From: Wenyingzhuangia sp039768865
Lineage (GTDB): Bacteria > Bacteroidota > Bacteroidia > Flavobacteriales > Flavobacteriaceae
Strand: one strand, 5' to 3'
DNA length: 61,829 bases
Assembly: GCF_039768865.1 (NCBI RefSeq)
Contig: NZ_JBDMZQ010000060.1
Shown here: positions 37,948 through 45,781 of the stretch, one piece after another
Position numbering within the stretch: the stretch's first letter is position 1
Layout: every line of letters starts with the position of its first letter
Notes under the pieces: generated by a model
The model's input: only the letters and a program-made list of their open reading frames with translations
Told to the model about the DNA's origin: nothing
Databases searched by the model: none
Position numbers and translations under genes: made by a program

Positions 37948-38817
37948 CTATTCTTGATTATCAAAATTACTTTTATAGTGAAGTGGAGTAACGCCTGTGA
38001 TTAATTTAAATTGTTTATTGAAGTTGGTTATAGAATTGTATCCGACGGTATAGGCTATTTGAGAAACAGTTAAATTTTCTTGTATAAGTAATCTTGAGGC
38101 ATTTCTAATTCTAACTTCGTTAAGAAATTCAATAAAAGACTTATTTGTGTATTTTTTAAAAAAACGACAAAATGAATTGGGTGTCATATTGGCAACTTTT
38201 GCAACATCGTCTAGTTTTATGATCGTATTGTAATTATCGGATATAAATTTGTAAACCTTATCAATTCTTCCAGATTTTTGTTTTGTCAATTGATGCATTT
38301 CAGAAGATGACAGCAATTCTTTATCGCCCTCTCTACTTAGTCTATGAAGAATAGTTAAAAGACTTATAGATTTTTCTACAGGACTTAAATCACACAATTG
38401 AAGTAACTCATCGTGCATTTTTTTACTAACACTTTTTCCAAAAGACACTCCAAATCTTGAATCTGACAACAAAGCATCTATATCCCCGAATTCGGGATTT
38501 TTAAATGTATCTGCTCCAATAAAATCCCTAGTAAACTTTGCTACAACTGTTTTAACCTTTTGGTTCGAGTTTTTTTTATAATAGGATGCGTTATTTCTCC
38601 ATAAATGGGGAAGATAAGACCCAACCAATACTAAATCACCTGGTGAAAAATGTGAAACACTATCTCCAACAAAACGTATCCCAAAACTTTTTGATATGTA
38701 AAGCAATTCAAATTCAGGATGAAAGTGCCATTCAGCATCAAGGCATGGCTTTTCCCTTTTTACAACACTCAGCTTTTTTAAGGTATGGATTCCCGTATTT
38801 TTTGAAACTAATTTCAT
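37948..38817 (-). CDS. AraC-family transcriptional regulator with cupin sensor domain
   Basis: A 289-residue regulator. The N-terminal half has a cupin pattern (EWHFHPEFELLYISKS, FSPGDLVLVGSYLPHLW), the sugar-binding fold of AraC-type activators. The C-terminal hundred residues hold two helix-turn-helix motifs: IIKLDDVAKVANMTPNSFCRFFKK and LTVSQIAYTVGYNSITNFNKQFK followed by GVTPLHY. It lies between the aldolase gene (113 bases upstream) and susC (166 bases downstream). It is the only recognised regulator in the window; no hybrid two-component sensor or SusR-like protein was found. A product of galactan breakdown such as anhydrogalactose or galactonate is the plausible effector, but this is inference. 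Confidence 0.9.
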   Translation of the reverse strand: MKLVSKNTGIHTLKKLSVVKREKPCLDAEWHFHPEFELLYISKSFGIRFVGDSVSHFSPGDLVLVGSYLPHLWRNNASYYKKNSNQKVKTVVAKFTRDFIGADTFKNPEFGDIDALLSDSRFGVSFGKSVSKKMHDELLQLCDLSPVEKSISLLTILHRLSREGDKELLSSSEMHQLTKQKSGRIDKVYKFISDNYNTIIKLDDVAKVANMTPNSFCRFFKKYTNKSFIEFLNEVRIRNASRLLIQENLTVSQIAYTVGYNSITNFNKQFKLITGVTPLHYKSNFDNQE

Positions 38818-38930
38818 CTAGCTAAAATTACAAAAATCTTGAAAATAATACAGCCAATAATTCATTAATCAAAATACAAGAACCTATTCTTTTAGACATA
38901 AAGAGTGTAATAATCATACATCAAGTTTAA

Positions 38931-39572
38931 TCATTCGCTAAATTTATGCTTGGAAAGAATTCTTTTGAAGTGTTCAATTAATCCTTTATGATTTTTATTT
39001 TGAACGTATTTTTGATCAATCAAAGAACTTCCCATCCCTACTCCAGTAGCCCCTGAAGTGAAAAATGAAAAAATATTAGTCGAATTTACCCCGCCCGTAG
39101 GTATAACTTTTATGTTATTCAACGGAGCTAGAATGTCTTTTATATATTGAGGCGTTAAACCACTTGCAGGAAAAAGTTTAACTGCCGTCGCACCTAAAGA
39201 CCAAGCTTTATAGATCTCTGTTGGTGAAAATGCTCCAGGGAAAATAGGAATTCCTTTTTTAACAGATTCTTCAATCACTTTTTCATTGATAATTGGGGTA
39301 ACAATAAAATCAGCACCTGCATCTATTACTTGATTCAATTCATCCATGGTGCACACTGTGCCTGCTCCAATACACAAATCTGGAAATCTCTCCTTTATAA
39401 TTGGTATAATCTCCAATACTTTACCCGTGTTCATCGTAATCTCTAGAGTATACAAACCCGCTTTTGAAAAAGCGTCAGCTATAAAAATACAATCCTCTAA
39501 TGAAGCCCCTCTGATAATTCCTATAATGGGTGCTTTTTTAAATTTATTCCATGAAAAAGAAGACTTACTCAT
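38931..39572 (-). CDS. dgoA: 2-dehydro-3-deoxyphosphogalactonate aldolase (KDPG/KDPGal aldolase family)
   Basis: The 213-residue protein has the class I KDPG aldolase pattern: IGIIRGAS (Arg21), YTLEITMNTG (Glu44), IGAGTVCTMDEL, IFPGAFSPTEI and AVKLFPAS with the Schiff-base lysine at residue 132. It splits the phosphorylated keto-deoxy acid into pyruvate and glyceraldehyde 3-phosphate. Its start overlaps the kinase gene by 8 bases, so the two are translationally coupled, and its pairing with a DgoK-type kinase supports KDPGal rather than KDPG as substrate. It is equivalent to DauD/DgoA in known galactan pathways; the gene name is given for the function. Confidence 0.88.
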   Translation of the reverse strand: MSKSSFSWNKFKKAPIIGIIRGASLEDCIFIADAFSKAGLYTLEITMNTGKVLEIIPIIKERFPDLCIGAGTVCTMDELNQVIDAGADFIVTPIINEKVIEESVKKGIPIFPGAFSPTEIYKAWSLGATAVKLFPASGLTPQYIKDILAPLNNIKVIPTGGVNSTNIFSFFTSGATGVGMGSSLIDQKYVQNKNHKGLIEHFKRILSKHKFSE

Positions 39573-40521
39573 TGTAATCGTACTTTAATATATTTTTTTG
39601 CCCAATTAGAATCGCTTGTTCAAAATCTTGATTCCCAATAACCACTAATCGATCCTTTTCAAGAGACGATTTAAGGGCAACTTCATAAAGATATAGAAGG
39701 GATTCTGGACATGCTAAGACAATTGTCTCCTCTTTCATAGTAAGATAAGCTATTTCGTCTCCAATGAGTAGACCGCTTAAGAAAAAGTAATTTTCAATTA
39801 CGCAAGAAGAATTTTCTAGATGTTTAGTTCTTATGCTAAATAATGAAGAACTGAGTTTACCTCGAAGACCTAGTTGAACACCTCTAAGAAATTCATCTTT
39901 ATCAAAACTCTTCTGAGCAGCAAACTTAATTGAAGATGATAAAATCGTTTTCTGAGAAATTACTTCAAAGAGTTCTCCCGTCATAAAACTTTTTAAATCT
40001 GTAAAGTATCCCTCTTTAAAAGTAAGATGCTTACTGTGTGTACCGGGTAATAATAAGATTCCTCTAGGGATATTTTTCAATGAATCTTCTAACCCTATTG
40101 CTTGAGTTTCTTCTCCCCTCATTACCCCGGATTTGTTTTTTATACCTGAAATTAAAGTTAGCTTTAAATCATTGTTTAATTCAAGTTTTTGAGTTACAAG
40201 ACTCTCTTTGGAAGAATCAAATGGAAAGTTCGCATAAGGTAGTTCATACATTCCAATACTGGAGCTTATCATACCACTAGCAACAATAGGATATGTCTCA
40301 TTTTCGGATAAAAATGAAGCTAACTGATGCATCAAATTATCTTTAAAGAAATCAAATTGATTCGTGTCTTTAGCCTCCAAAAAACTTTGATATAATCTTT
40401 TCACTCCGTCAACTGAAGAGGTTTCTCTAACAACCTCAAGAGAATCAAATGCAACGAGCTTTAACCGAAAGTTTGTAGTACCCCAATCACAACTTACAAA
40501 ATACTTAGGAAGCGACATCAT
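39565..40521 (-). CDS. dgoK: 2-dehydro-3-deoxygalactonate kinase
   Basis: The 318-residue protein belongs to the DgoK family (ASKHA fold). CDWGTTNFRLKLV at the N-terminus is the phosphate-binding loop, followed by ASGMISSSIGMYELPYA, MRGEETQAIG, LLPGTHSKHL and the C-terminal ACPESLLYLYEVAL region. It phosphorylates 2-keto-3-deoxygalactonate, the meeting point of the DgoD route and the anhydrogalactonate route. The gene overlaps the aldehyde dehydrogenase gene by 17 bases and the aldolase gene by 8 bases, forming a tightly packed catabolic operon. It is cytoplasmic, with no signal peptide. The call is secure; D versus L origin of the acid is not distinguishable. Confidence 0.9.
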   Translation of the reverse strand: MMSLPKYFVSCDWGTTNFRLKLVAFDSLEVVRETSSVDGVKRLYQSFLEAKDTNQFDFFKDNLMHQLASFLSENETYPIVASGMISSSIGMYELPYANFPFDSSKESLVTQKLELNNDLKLTLISGIKNKSGVMRGEETQAIGLEDSLKNIPRGILLLPGTHSKHLTFKEGYFTDLKSFMTGELFEVISQKTILSSSIKFAAQKSFDKDEFLRGVQLGLRGKLSSSLFSIRTKHLENSSCVIENYFFLSGLLIGDEIAYLTMKEETIVLACPESLLYLYEVALKSSLEKDRLVVIGNQDFEQAILIGQKNILKYDYNE

Positions 40522-41953
40522 CTATCTTTTTTGATATTCTTTTTTTAACAAGATAATCATCTAAAGCATAGGGTGAACAATCAAAACCAATACCACTATT
40601 CTTAATGCCTCCGTGTGGGAGATAAATATCATATTTGACACCATTCAGCTGAATCTCCCCAAACTCAAGATTTTCGGCAAAATAGTCTAAGGTGTTATTG
40701 TTACTTGAAAAAACATATGACGCTAATCCTACATTTGTATTGTTTGCAAGTTCAAGAACTTCCTCTTTATTGGAGAAAGGAACAATTATTGCTACGGGGC
40801 CAAATACCTCTTTTTGTAATACATCAGCATTATTATCTTCCATTCTAATAATGGTGGGCTCAATATAATATCCCTTCTTATCGGGTACCTGTCCGCCAAA
40901 CACAAGCCTACCTTTTTCATCCAAAGACTGATTGATTATATTTTTAACTTTAATAACAGATTGTTTATTCGCCAAAGGCCCCATGTCAGGATTTTCACTT
41001 CTGTTGAATCCAACTTTCACTTTCTTAAACTTTTCCACTAAGCCTTCCGTAAAGGAATCAATGATTGACTCATGAATAAAGAAACGATTAGGTGCAACAC
41101 AAATCTGACCTGTATTCCAAATCTTTAATATATTTGCGATATTCAAAGCCTCAGATAAATCCGCATCTGGAAAAACAATAAAGGGAGCATTACCACCGCA
41201 TTCCATACTAAAACGTTTTATAGAAGTCTTTGAGCTTTGCTGAATTAATTTTTGTGCCGTTTGTGTCGACCCTATCATTGTAATTAATCGTGGAATTTTA
41301 CTTTCAGAAAGCGTTAGGCCAACTTCTTGAACATCTCCACAAATAACATTTATGACTCCTGCAGGAAAATTAATTGAATGACATATTTCACCAATTAAAT
41401 AGGCTGATAAAGGTGAAAAATCTGAAGGTTTTATTATAATACTACATCCTGATGCTAATGCTGGCGCCAATTTAAACCCAAGATTTAGTAAAGGAAAGTT
41501 ATACGCTAAAAATGCGACAACAACACCTACAGGATGATGCGTTACATAATGCTCATGTGTTCCTTCTTTATCCTGTATTGGAATGTTTTTCCAATTATAA
41601 ATTTCTTTAGAATAGTATTCTAAAGCGTCTATTATACTTGTTAAATCTTCGTCGGTTACCTCCCAAGTTTTTCCCATTTCATACATGATCGCTTCACGAA
41701 GAAAGTCTCTTTTTTGAATGATTACCTCTCTTAATTTCATCATCCAACTACTTCGATCTGCTAAACTTAGGTTTGACCAATATTCAAATCCTCTTTTTGC
41801 ACTTTCTAAACAGTCCTTCGCATCTTGTTTTGAAGCCCATGCAATTTGAGCAATAACGTTCTCATCTCCAGGACATACTATATCATACTTTTTGCATTCT
41901 AAAGCATCCTTTAATTGACCATTAACATACAACTTTCTATAACCAAAATTCAT
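40505..41953 (-). CDS. NAD(P)-dependent aldehyde dehydrogenase, probable 3,6-anhydrogalactose dehydrogenase
   Basis: The 482-residue enzyme has the aldehyde dehydrogenase fold: FLAYNFPLLN with Asn152, IIIKPSDFSPLSA with Lys175, MECGGNAPF with Glu251, and NTGQICVAPNR with the catalytic Cys285. It is closest in look to succinate-semialdehyde dehydrogenase-like enzymes, the group that contains the characterised anhydrogalactose dehydrogenases. Directly upstream, 35 bases before it in the transcript, lies an anhydrogalactonate cycloisomerase-like gene, and DgoK and the aldolase follow, so oxidation of 3,6-anhydrogalactose to the acid is the likely job. Stereochemistry (D in carrageenan, L in agar) is not settled by sequence. 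Confidence 0.75.
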   Translation of the reverse strand: MNFGYRKLYVNGQLKDALECKKYDIVCPGDENVIAQIAWASKQDAKDCLESAKRGFEYWSNLSLADRSSWMMKLREVIIQKRDFLREAIMYEMGKTWEVTDEDLTSIIDALEYYSKEIYNWKNIPIQDKEGTHEHYVTHHPVGVVVAFLAYNFPLLNLGFKLAPALASGCSIIIKPSDFSPLSAYLIGEICHSINFPAGVINVICGDVQEVGLTLSESKIPRLITMIGSTQTAQKLIQQSSKTSIKRFSMECGGNAPFIVFPDADLSEALNIANILKIWNTGQICVAPNRFFIHESIIDSFTEGLVEKFKKVKVGFNRSENPDMGPLANKQSVIKVKNIINQSLDEKGRLVFGGQVPDKKGYYIEPTIIRMEDNNADVLQKEVFGPVAIIVPFSNKEEVLELANNTNVGLASYVFSSNNNTLDYFAENLEFGEIQLNGVKYDIYLPHGGIKNSGIGFDCSPYALDDYLVKKRISKKIDDVAS

Positions 41954-41987
41954 TTTCTCTTGTCTTTAATCGTCCTGATTAGATGAT

Positions 41988-43118
41988 TTATTTTAATCTA
42001 TATTTCTTTAAGGCTTGCTCATTTATTTCAAAACCTAATCCAGGTTTATCACTAACTTTAATCTTACCATTCTTTACCTCAATATCTGAAATTGTTAATT
42101 CATCTCTTAAGGCATTTTCGGTTCGATCAAGCTCTATATAACAACACGGAGGCTTTAACCTTCCTGGAACATCATCAAGGTTTGAGATAAAATGTGTCGC
42201 AGCGGAAATTGCAATTCCTGTCCCCCATGTGTGGGGAATAACCTCTATACCATAAACAGAAGATAGTACTGCAATTCTTTTTGCCTCGGTTAGCCCCCCT
42301 GTACCACAAATATCCGGCTGAATAATATCTACTGATTTGGAATCAAGAAGCTTATGAAAACCAAATCGTAAATACTCGCACTCCCCCGCTGCAATAGGAA
42401 TACTGGTTTTTGTCCTTAACTCAGAATATTGGTCATAATATTCTGGTGAAATTGGTTCTTCAAACCAATAAATATTGTAAGGTTCTGCTTTTTTAGCTAA
42501 TTGGATAGCCTCTCTTAAATTGTAAGCATGATTTGCATCGATCATAAGATTAACTTTTGGACCAATAGCCTCTCGAACCATTTTTATATTCTCTATATCT
42601 TCTTGAATACCAAGACCAACCTTCATCTTCATTGCAGTGAATCCCATTTCACAATATCTCTTTGCTTCTTTTGGAAGGACATCAGATAATTTTTCACTAT
42701 TTGTAAAATACATTCCTGTTGCATAGGCTTCGATAAAATCCCTTTTTTTTCCCCCCAACAGAACGTGAACAGGAAGGTTTAATATTTTTCCCTTTAAATC
42801 CCATAACGCAACATCAATTGCACTCATTGCTGAAACTAAAACACCTCTTCTTGCAAAGTCAAGTGTTCTTCGGTACATTATATTCCATAAAGTCTCAATT
42901 TGCAAAGGATTCTCATTGATCAAATAGCTTGACATTAATTCGATTCCTGATTTTATTACATCAGCAGGGCCATATCCTTCCCCCCAACCTACATGACCCG
43001 AAACAGTAGTAATTTTGACTATACAAATTCTTCTCTCCGAATATTCCCATTGAGAGAAATAAAAACTTTTTTTTAATGTATCAGAAAGAATAAAGCTTTC
43101 AATTGATTTAATTTTCAT
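41988..43118 (-). CDS. 3,6-anhydrogalactonate cycloisomerase-like enzyme, enolase superfamily
   Basis: The 376-residue enolase-superfamily protein has the mandelate-racemase-like arrangement: MKMKVGLG (Lys164, Lys166), LMIDANHAY (Asp194), WFEEPISPE (Glu220), AAGECEY (Glu246), QPDICGTGGLTEA and PHTWGTG (His296). The Lys166/His pair and the HTWGTG motif match the anhydro-galactonate cycloisomerases, which open the ring and yield 2-keto-3-deoxygalactonate. It leads the operon of dehydrogenase, kinase and aldolase. It differs clearly from the DgoD gene at 21482-22654. Galactarate or muconate-type cycloisomerase activity would be the alternative, but the neighbours argue against it. D versus L substrate is open. 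Confidence 0.75.
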   Translation of the reverse strand: MKIKSIESFILSDTLKKSFYFSQWEYSERRICIVKITTVSGHVGWGEGYGPADVIKSGIELMSSYLINENPLQIETLWNIMYRRTLDFARRGVLVSAMSAIDVALWDLKGKILNLPVHVLLGGKKRDFIEAYATGMYFTNSEKLSDVLPKEAKRYCEMGFTAMKMKVGLGIQEDIENIKMVREAIGPKVNLMIDANHAYNLREAIQLAKKAEPYNIYWFEEPISPEYYDQYSELRTKTSIPIAAGECEYLRFGFHKLLDSKSVDIIQPDICGTGGLTEAKRIAVLSSVYGIEVIPHTWGTGIAISAATHFISNLDDVPGRLKPPCCYIELDRTENALRDELTISDIEVKNGKIKVSDKPGLGFEINEQALKKYRLK

Positions 43119-43359
43119 ATCCTAACTCTAACTTAGAAATTAATTAAAATGAGACATTTGCCTTTGTTCTAATATTTATGTGATCCGCATTTTTTTGGAT
43201 TGGCCGAAAAGAGATCAACTAATTATTAAATTAGTGTAAAGATATTTTAAAACAAAGCTCTGTATTAAACTTTAATTTACCTAAAGATGGTATAATTTTA
43301 ACTTACCTTTCAGATTAAATCACCAATTGATTTACTTTGTACGTAGCAAAAAATCATTT
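43119..43359. promoter_or_regulatory. Divergent promoter region between catabolic operon and FGE gene
   Basis: These 241 AT-rich bases separate the leftward catabolic operon from the rightward formylglycine-generating enzyme, so both promoters must lie here or nearby. The sequence TTACTTTG at 43332-43339 is one change away from the Bacteroidota TAnnTTTG box and is placed 20 bases before the ATG at 43360, too close for a usual leader. I see no convincing box for the minus strand. The region is proposed as regulatory from geometry, not from a proven motif. Confidence 0.4.
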
Positions 43360-44415
43360 ATGATGAATAGTTCAACGAAAATAAAATTGATTTATTTACT
43401 TTCAGCCAGTATTTTCTTTTACTTCCTTTTCATTTCTTTTTTGAAGAACAAAGCAGATTCAAACCAAACTCCTGAAGGAATGGTTTGGATAAAAGGGGGT
43501 ACTTATTTACGTGGAGCTACTTCTGGGAATCCATTAGCAAGACAAGATGAGAAACCTGTACATAAAATAAGAATTGATGGCTTCTGGATGGACAGTACTG
43601 AAGTGACAAATGCCCAATTTAAAAAATTTGTTAATGAATCGGGCTACATAACAACTGCAGAACGGAAAGTTGATTGGGATGAATTAAAAAAACAATTACC
43701 AGAAGGAACTGAAAAACCACATGATTCTATCCTACAACCTGGCTCATTAACTTTTGAGTGCAACTACAGAGAGGTAAGCAATTTAAATGATTACTCTCAG
43801 TGGTGGAAATGGAAAACAGGTGCAAATTGGAGACAACCGAAAGGAATAGGAAGCAGTATAAAAGGGAAAGAGAATCATCCTGTTGTTCATATTTCATATG
43901 AAGATGCTGTGGCTTATTGCAAATGGATAGGCAAGAGGCTTCCAACAGAAGCGGAATGGGAATACGCAGCAAGAGGCGGATTACAAAACTCTGTTTTCCC
44001 TTGGGGTAACAATGTAAACTTACTTCATACAAGTGCAAATACATGGCAAGGAACTTTCCCAACATCAAACACCTTAATTGATGGCTATGAAAGGTCCTCT
44101 CCGGTTGGAGCTTTTCCTCCGAACGGTTTTGGACTATATGATATGGCTGGAAATGTATGGGAATGGACAGAGGATTGGTATGATTATAAATATTATAGTA
44201 CGCTGGCAAAAAACAAGGAAAACAATAATCCAAAGGGACCTATCAAACCCAAAAATCCATTTAATCCATATGGTCAAGATAAAGTAATCCGAGGAGGATC
44301 ATTTTTATGCCATGAAAGTTACTGTGCAAGCTATCGTGTTTCTGCAAGGATGGCCACAAGTTTTGATACAGGGCTGGAACATTTAGGCTTTCGAACTGTT
44401 CTTAGTAAAGAATAA
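43360..44415 (+). CDS. Formylglycine-generating enzyme (sulfatase-activating factor)
   Basis: The 351-residue protein has an N-terminal hydrophobic segment (membrane anchor or signal peptide) and an FGE-sulfatase domain. EGMVWIKGGTYLRGA, SYEDAVAYCKWIGKRLPTEAEWEYAARGG, GLYDMAGNVWEWTEDWY and IRGGSFLCHESYCASYRVSAR are conserved family segments. The CHESYC pair (Cys317 and Cys322) matches the two copper-binding, catalytic cysteines of human FGE. It converts sulfatase cysteine to formylglycine, and five neighbouring sulfatases carry that cysteine. I chose ATG 43360 because the in-frame TTG at 43327 adds residues without support. It is the only gene of this locus part on the plus strand. Confidence 0.9.
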   Translation: MMNSSTKIKLIYLLSASIFFYFLFISFLKNKADSNQTPEGMVWIKGGTYLRGATSGNPLARQDEKPVHKIRIDGFWMDSTEVTNAQFKKFVNESGYITTAERKVDWDELKKQLPEGTEKPHDSILQPGSLTFECNYREVSNLNDYSQWWKWKTGANWRQPKGIGSSIKGKENHPVVHISYEDAVAYCKWIGKRLPTEAEWEYAARGGLQNSVFPWGNNVNLLHTSANTWQGTFPTSNTLIDGYERSSPVGAFPPNGFGLYDMAGNVWEWTEDWYDYKYYSTLAKNKENNNPKGPIKPKNPFNPYGQDKVIRGGSFLCHESYCASYRVSARMATSFDTGLEHLGFRTVLSKE

Positions 44416-44544
44416 TCTTTGGTTCTAAATCACCACTAATAAAAAGCCTCTTTATTCGTTTATTTTTTAATAAAATTTAAAATATTTTCAAATTCTAAAG
44501 GACTAAAACTGATGTTCGATATTTCAATAGAGTTATCTACAAAG

Positions 44545-44572
44545 AAACTCCTTGAGAAATCAAGGAGTTTTT
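44545..44572 (+). terminator. Intrinsic terminator downstream of FGE
   Basis: An 11-bp perfect stem, AAACTCCTTGA (44545-44555) with TCAAGGAGTTT (44560-44570), a GAAA tetraloop and a short T-run. It lies 130 bases past the FGE stop codon. Because both flanks are A/T-rich it may work in both directions, but the T-tract is best on the plus strand. Confidence 0.85.
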
Positions 44573-44693
44573 ATTTTGGGATCAATTGATGCTTGCATCT
44601 TATTGAGAACAAAAGAAAAAATTAGATTGCAAAGCAATCGGAGTTTCTTTGGACTGTTTTCCCTAGAGGCCCATTCTGGAACGAAGTGGAAGA

Positions 44694-44718
44694 ATGAATC
44701 CTGTTCCCGCTACTACAC
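44694..44718 (+). tRNA. Possible tRNA 3'-end fragment (T-arm and acceptor)
   Basis: The sequence TGAATCCTGTTCCCGCTACT resembles the T-loop, T-stem 3' strand and acceptor 3' strand of a flavobacterial tRNA. No D-arm, anticodon arm or matching acceptor 5' strand precedes it, so it cannot be a working tRNA. tRNA 3' ends are common target sites for integrating elements, and a fragment here would fit the edge of an acquired island. The match is short and made from memory, so confidence is low. Confidence 0.3.
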
Positions 44719-44721
44719 AAG

Positions 44722-44752
44722 ACGGACTAGTATTTTTACTAGTCCGTTTTTT
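44722..44752 (+). terminator. Intrinsic terminator, perfect 11-bp stem
   Basis: ACGGACTAGTA (44722-44732) pairs perfectly with TACTAGTCCGT (44737-44747) across a TTTT loop, followed by a T6 run. There is no coding gene directly upstream on this strand, only the possible tRNA remnant, which makes it likely the leftover terminator of a lost RNA gene. Confidence 0.85.
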
Positions 44753-44894
44753 ATTGGAATCATCCTTACCTAATGTAAATGAATGGATTAACCTAAATAT
44801 AGGGTTCAAATTTGAGGTTCGATATGTTCTGTCGTTCGGGTCTGAACCATAAACATTGAAAGACTATTTGGTGTCTTATCATCATTGAGTGTCT

Positions 44895-45781
44895 CTAAGG
44901 AATGCAAGAACTAACGTCAATTTCGCTGTATAAATTTGGGTCGTGGTTCGGGTCTTCGACCATATTAGCCATCATTGAAATTTTAACAATCTCATTACTT
45001 GTAGAAAAACAAAGTTGGAGAAAGTTGTCGTTGTCATCTATATCTGCTATCGAAATAGATACATGCGGTATTAGAACTCCAGAACAGTCAGAATAGCCAA
45101 CATAGTACTGAAATAAGTCAGATTCGGTATCACCATTCATATAGGGTGTAACGCCACCATTCCAAGCAACTTGAATCGTTTGTGTACCTGAATTACATTC
45201 ATTCAGATTGCCATCAATTCTTTGGGCAAAGAATAAACTTGGTCCATCAGCAAGCGGAATAACATTCGTGGTAGTGATTACGTTTAGGCTTATGATTTCT
45301 GAACAAACTGACTCTCCAGAAAATGTGTCAGTTGTAAATAAATCTCCTATAACTCTAACTTCAACAGGTGGATTGGTAACAGCGGTTCCAAATTTACCTA
45401 ACAGAAGCACAGTTCGATTTTCCCCTTTTCATTAGCTGGAGCCAAAGAAATACACATAGGGGCATGTATATTTCCAAGACTGTCTAAAACTTCAAAATCA
45501 GTTTCCGATAAACTGGATGCATCTAGTGGGAATTTAAAATTAACAGGCATGCCATTCTAATAGGCCTACTTGTTGATTACACAATAATAGACTTGGTAGT
45601 GAATTATCAAGTCCAAAAAAAGCCGACACAAGAGTATCTTGTATTTCCTCATCGATTTCAGCCAATATATCTGCTGTAGTGTATTCTCCTGTGCAATCAT
45701 TAGTAACCTGTTTTGAGGGTCTTCTTTTTTGTTATACGAAAACAGGAGAATTATGATGGATAATCTTAAAATAGTTTTCAT
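44895..45781 (-). pseudogene. Frameshifted exported-protein gene, family unknown
   Basis: The minus strand carries one protein broken across three frames. It starts MKTILRLSIIILLFSYNKK at 45781, switches frame near 45705-45715 to NDCTGEYTTADILAEIDEE, again near 45548-45556 to MPVNFKFPLDASSLSETDF, and again near 45420-45430 to NRTVLLLGKFGTAVTN, ending with DVSSCIP at 44895. The lipobox-like LLFS is followed by Tyr where Cys would be expected. Two breaks lie in ordinary sequence and one at homopolymer runs (AAAAGGGGAAAA), so decay is more likely than sequencing error. Intact, it would be about 290 residues. I do not recognise the family. Confidence 0.7.

Larger units (their letters stand above)
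44416..44894. other. 479-base gap with two terminators and a possible tRNA remnant
   Basis: No credible gene is present in this stretch. It contains two perfect 11-bp terminator hairpins (44545-44572 and 44722-44752) and, between them, a near-palindrome around 44671-44694 (ATTCTGGAACG...AGAAT) and a tRNA 3'-end-like sequence. The last 140 bases show nothing I recognise. The base composition fits the surroundings. Confidence 0.55.

Noticed and set aside
43327..43359. TTG start extending the FGE gene by 11 codons
   Set aside because: The extra residues come before a hydrophobic signal segment, and an ATG at 43360 begins directly ahead of it.
43727..44233. 168-codon open frame on the minus strand inside the FGE gene
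   Set aside because: It is antisense to a strongly conserved FGE domain and its translation has no recognisable domain or signal peptide.
963..44415. Agar-specific locus (L-anhydrogalactose)
   Set aside because: No GH117 or GH50-type gene was recognised, and GH127 fits a carrageenan-type pathway better. Agar or porphyran cannot be fully excluded because GH16 subfamilies were not resolved.
44694..44718. A functional tRNA gene
   Set aside because: Only a 3'-end-like stretch is visible; no anticodon arm, D-arm or 5' acceptor strand precedes it.
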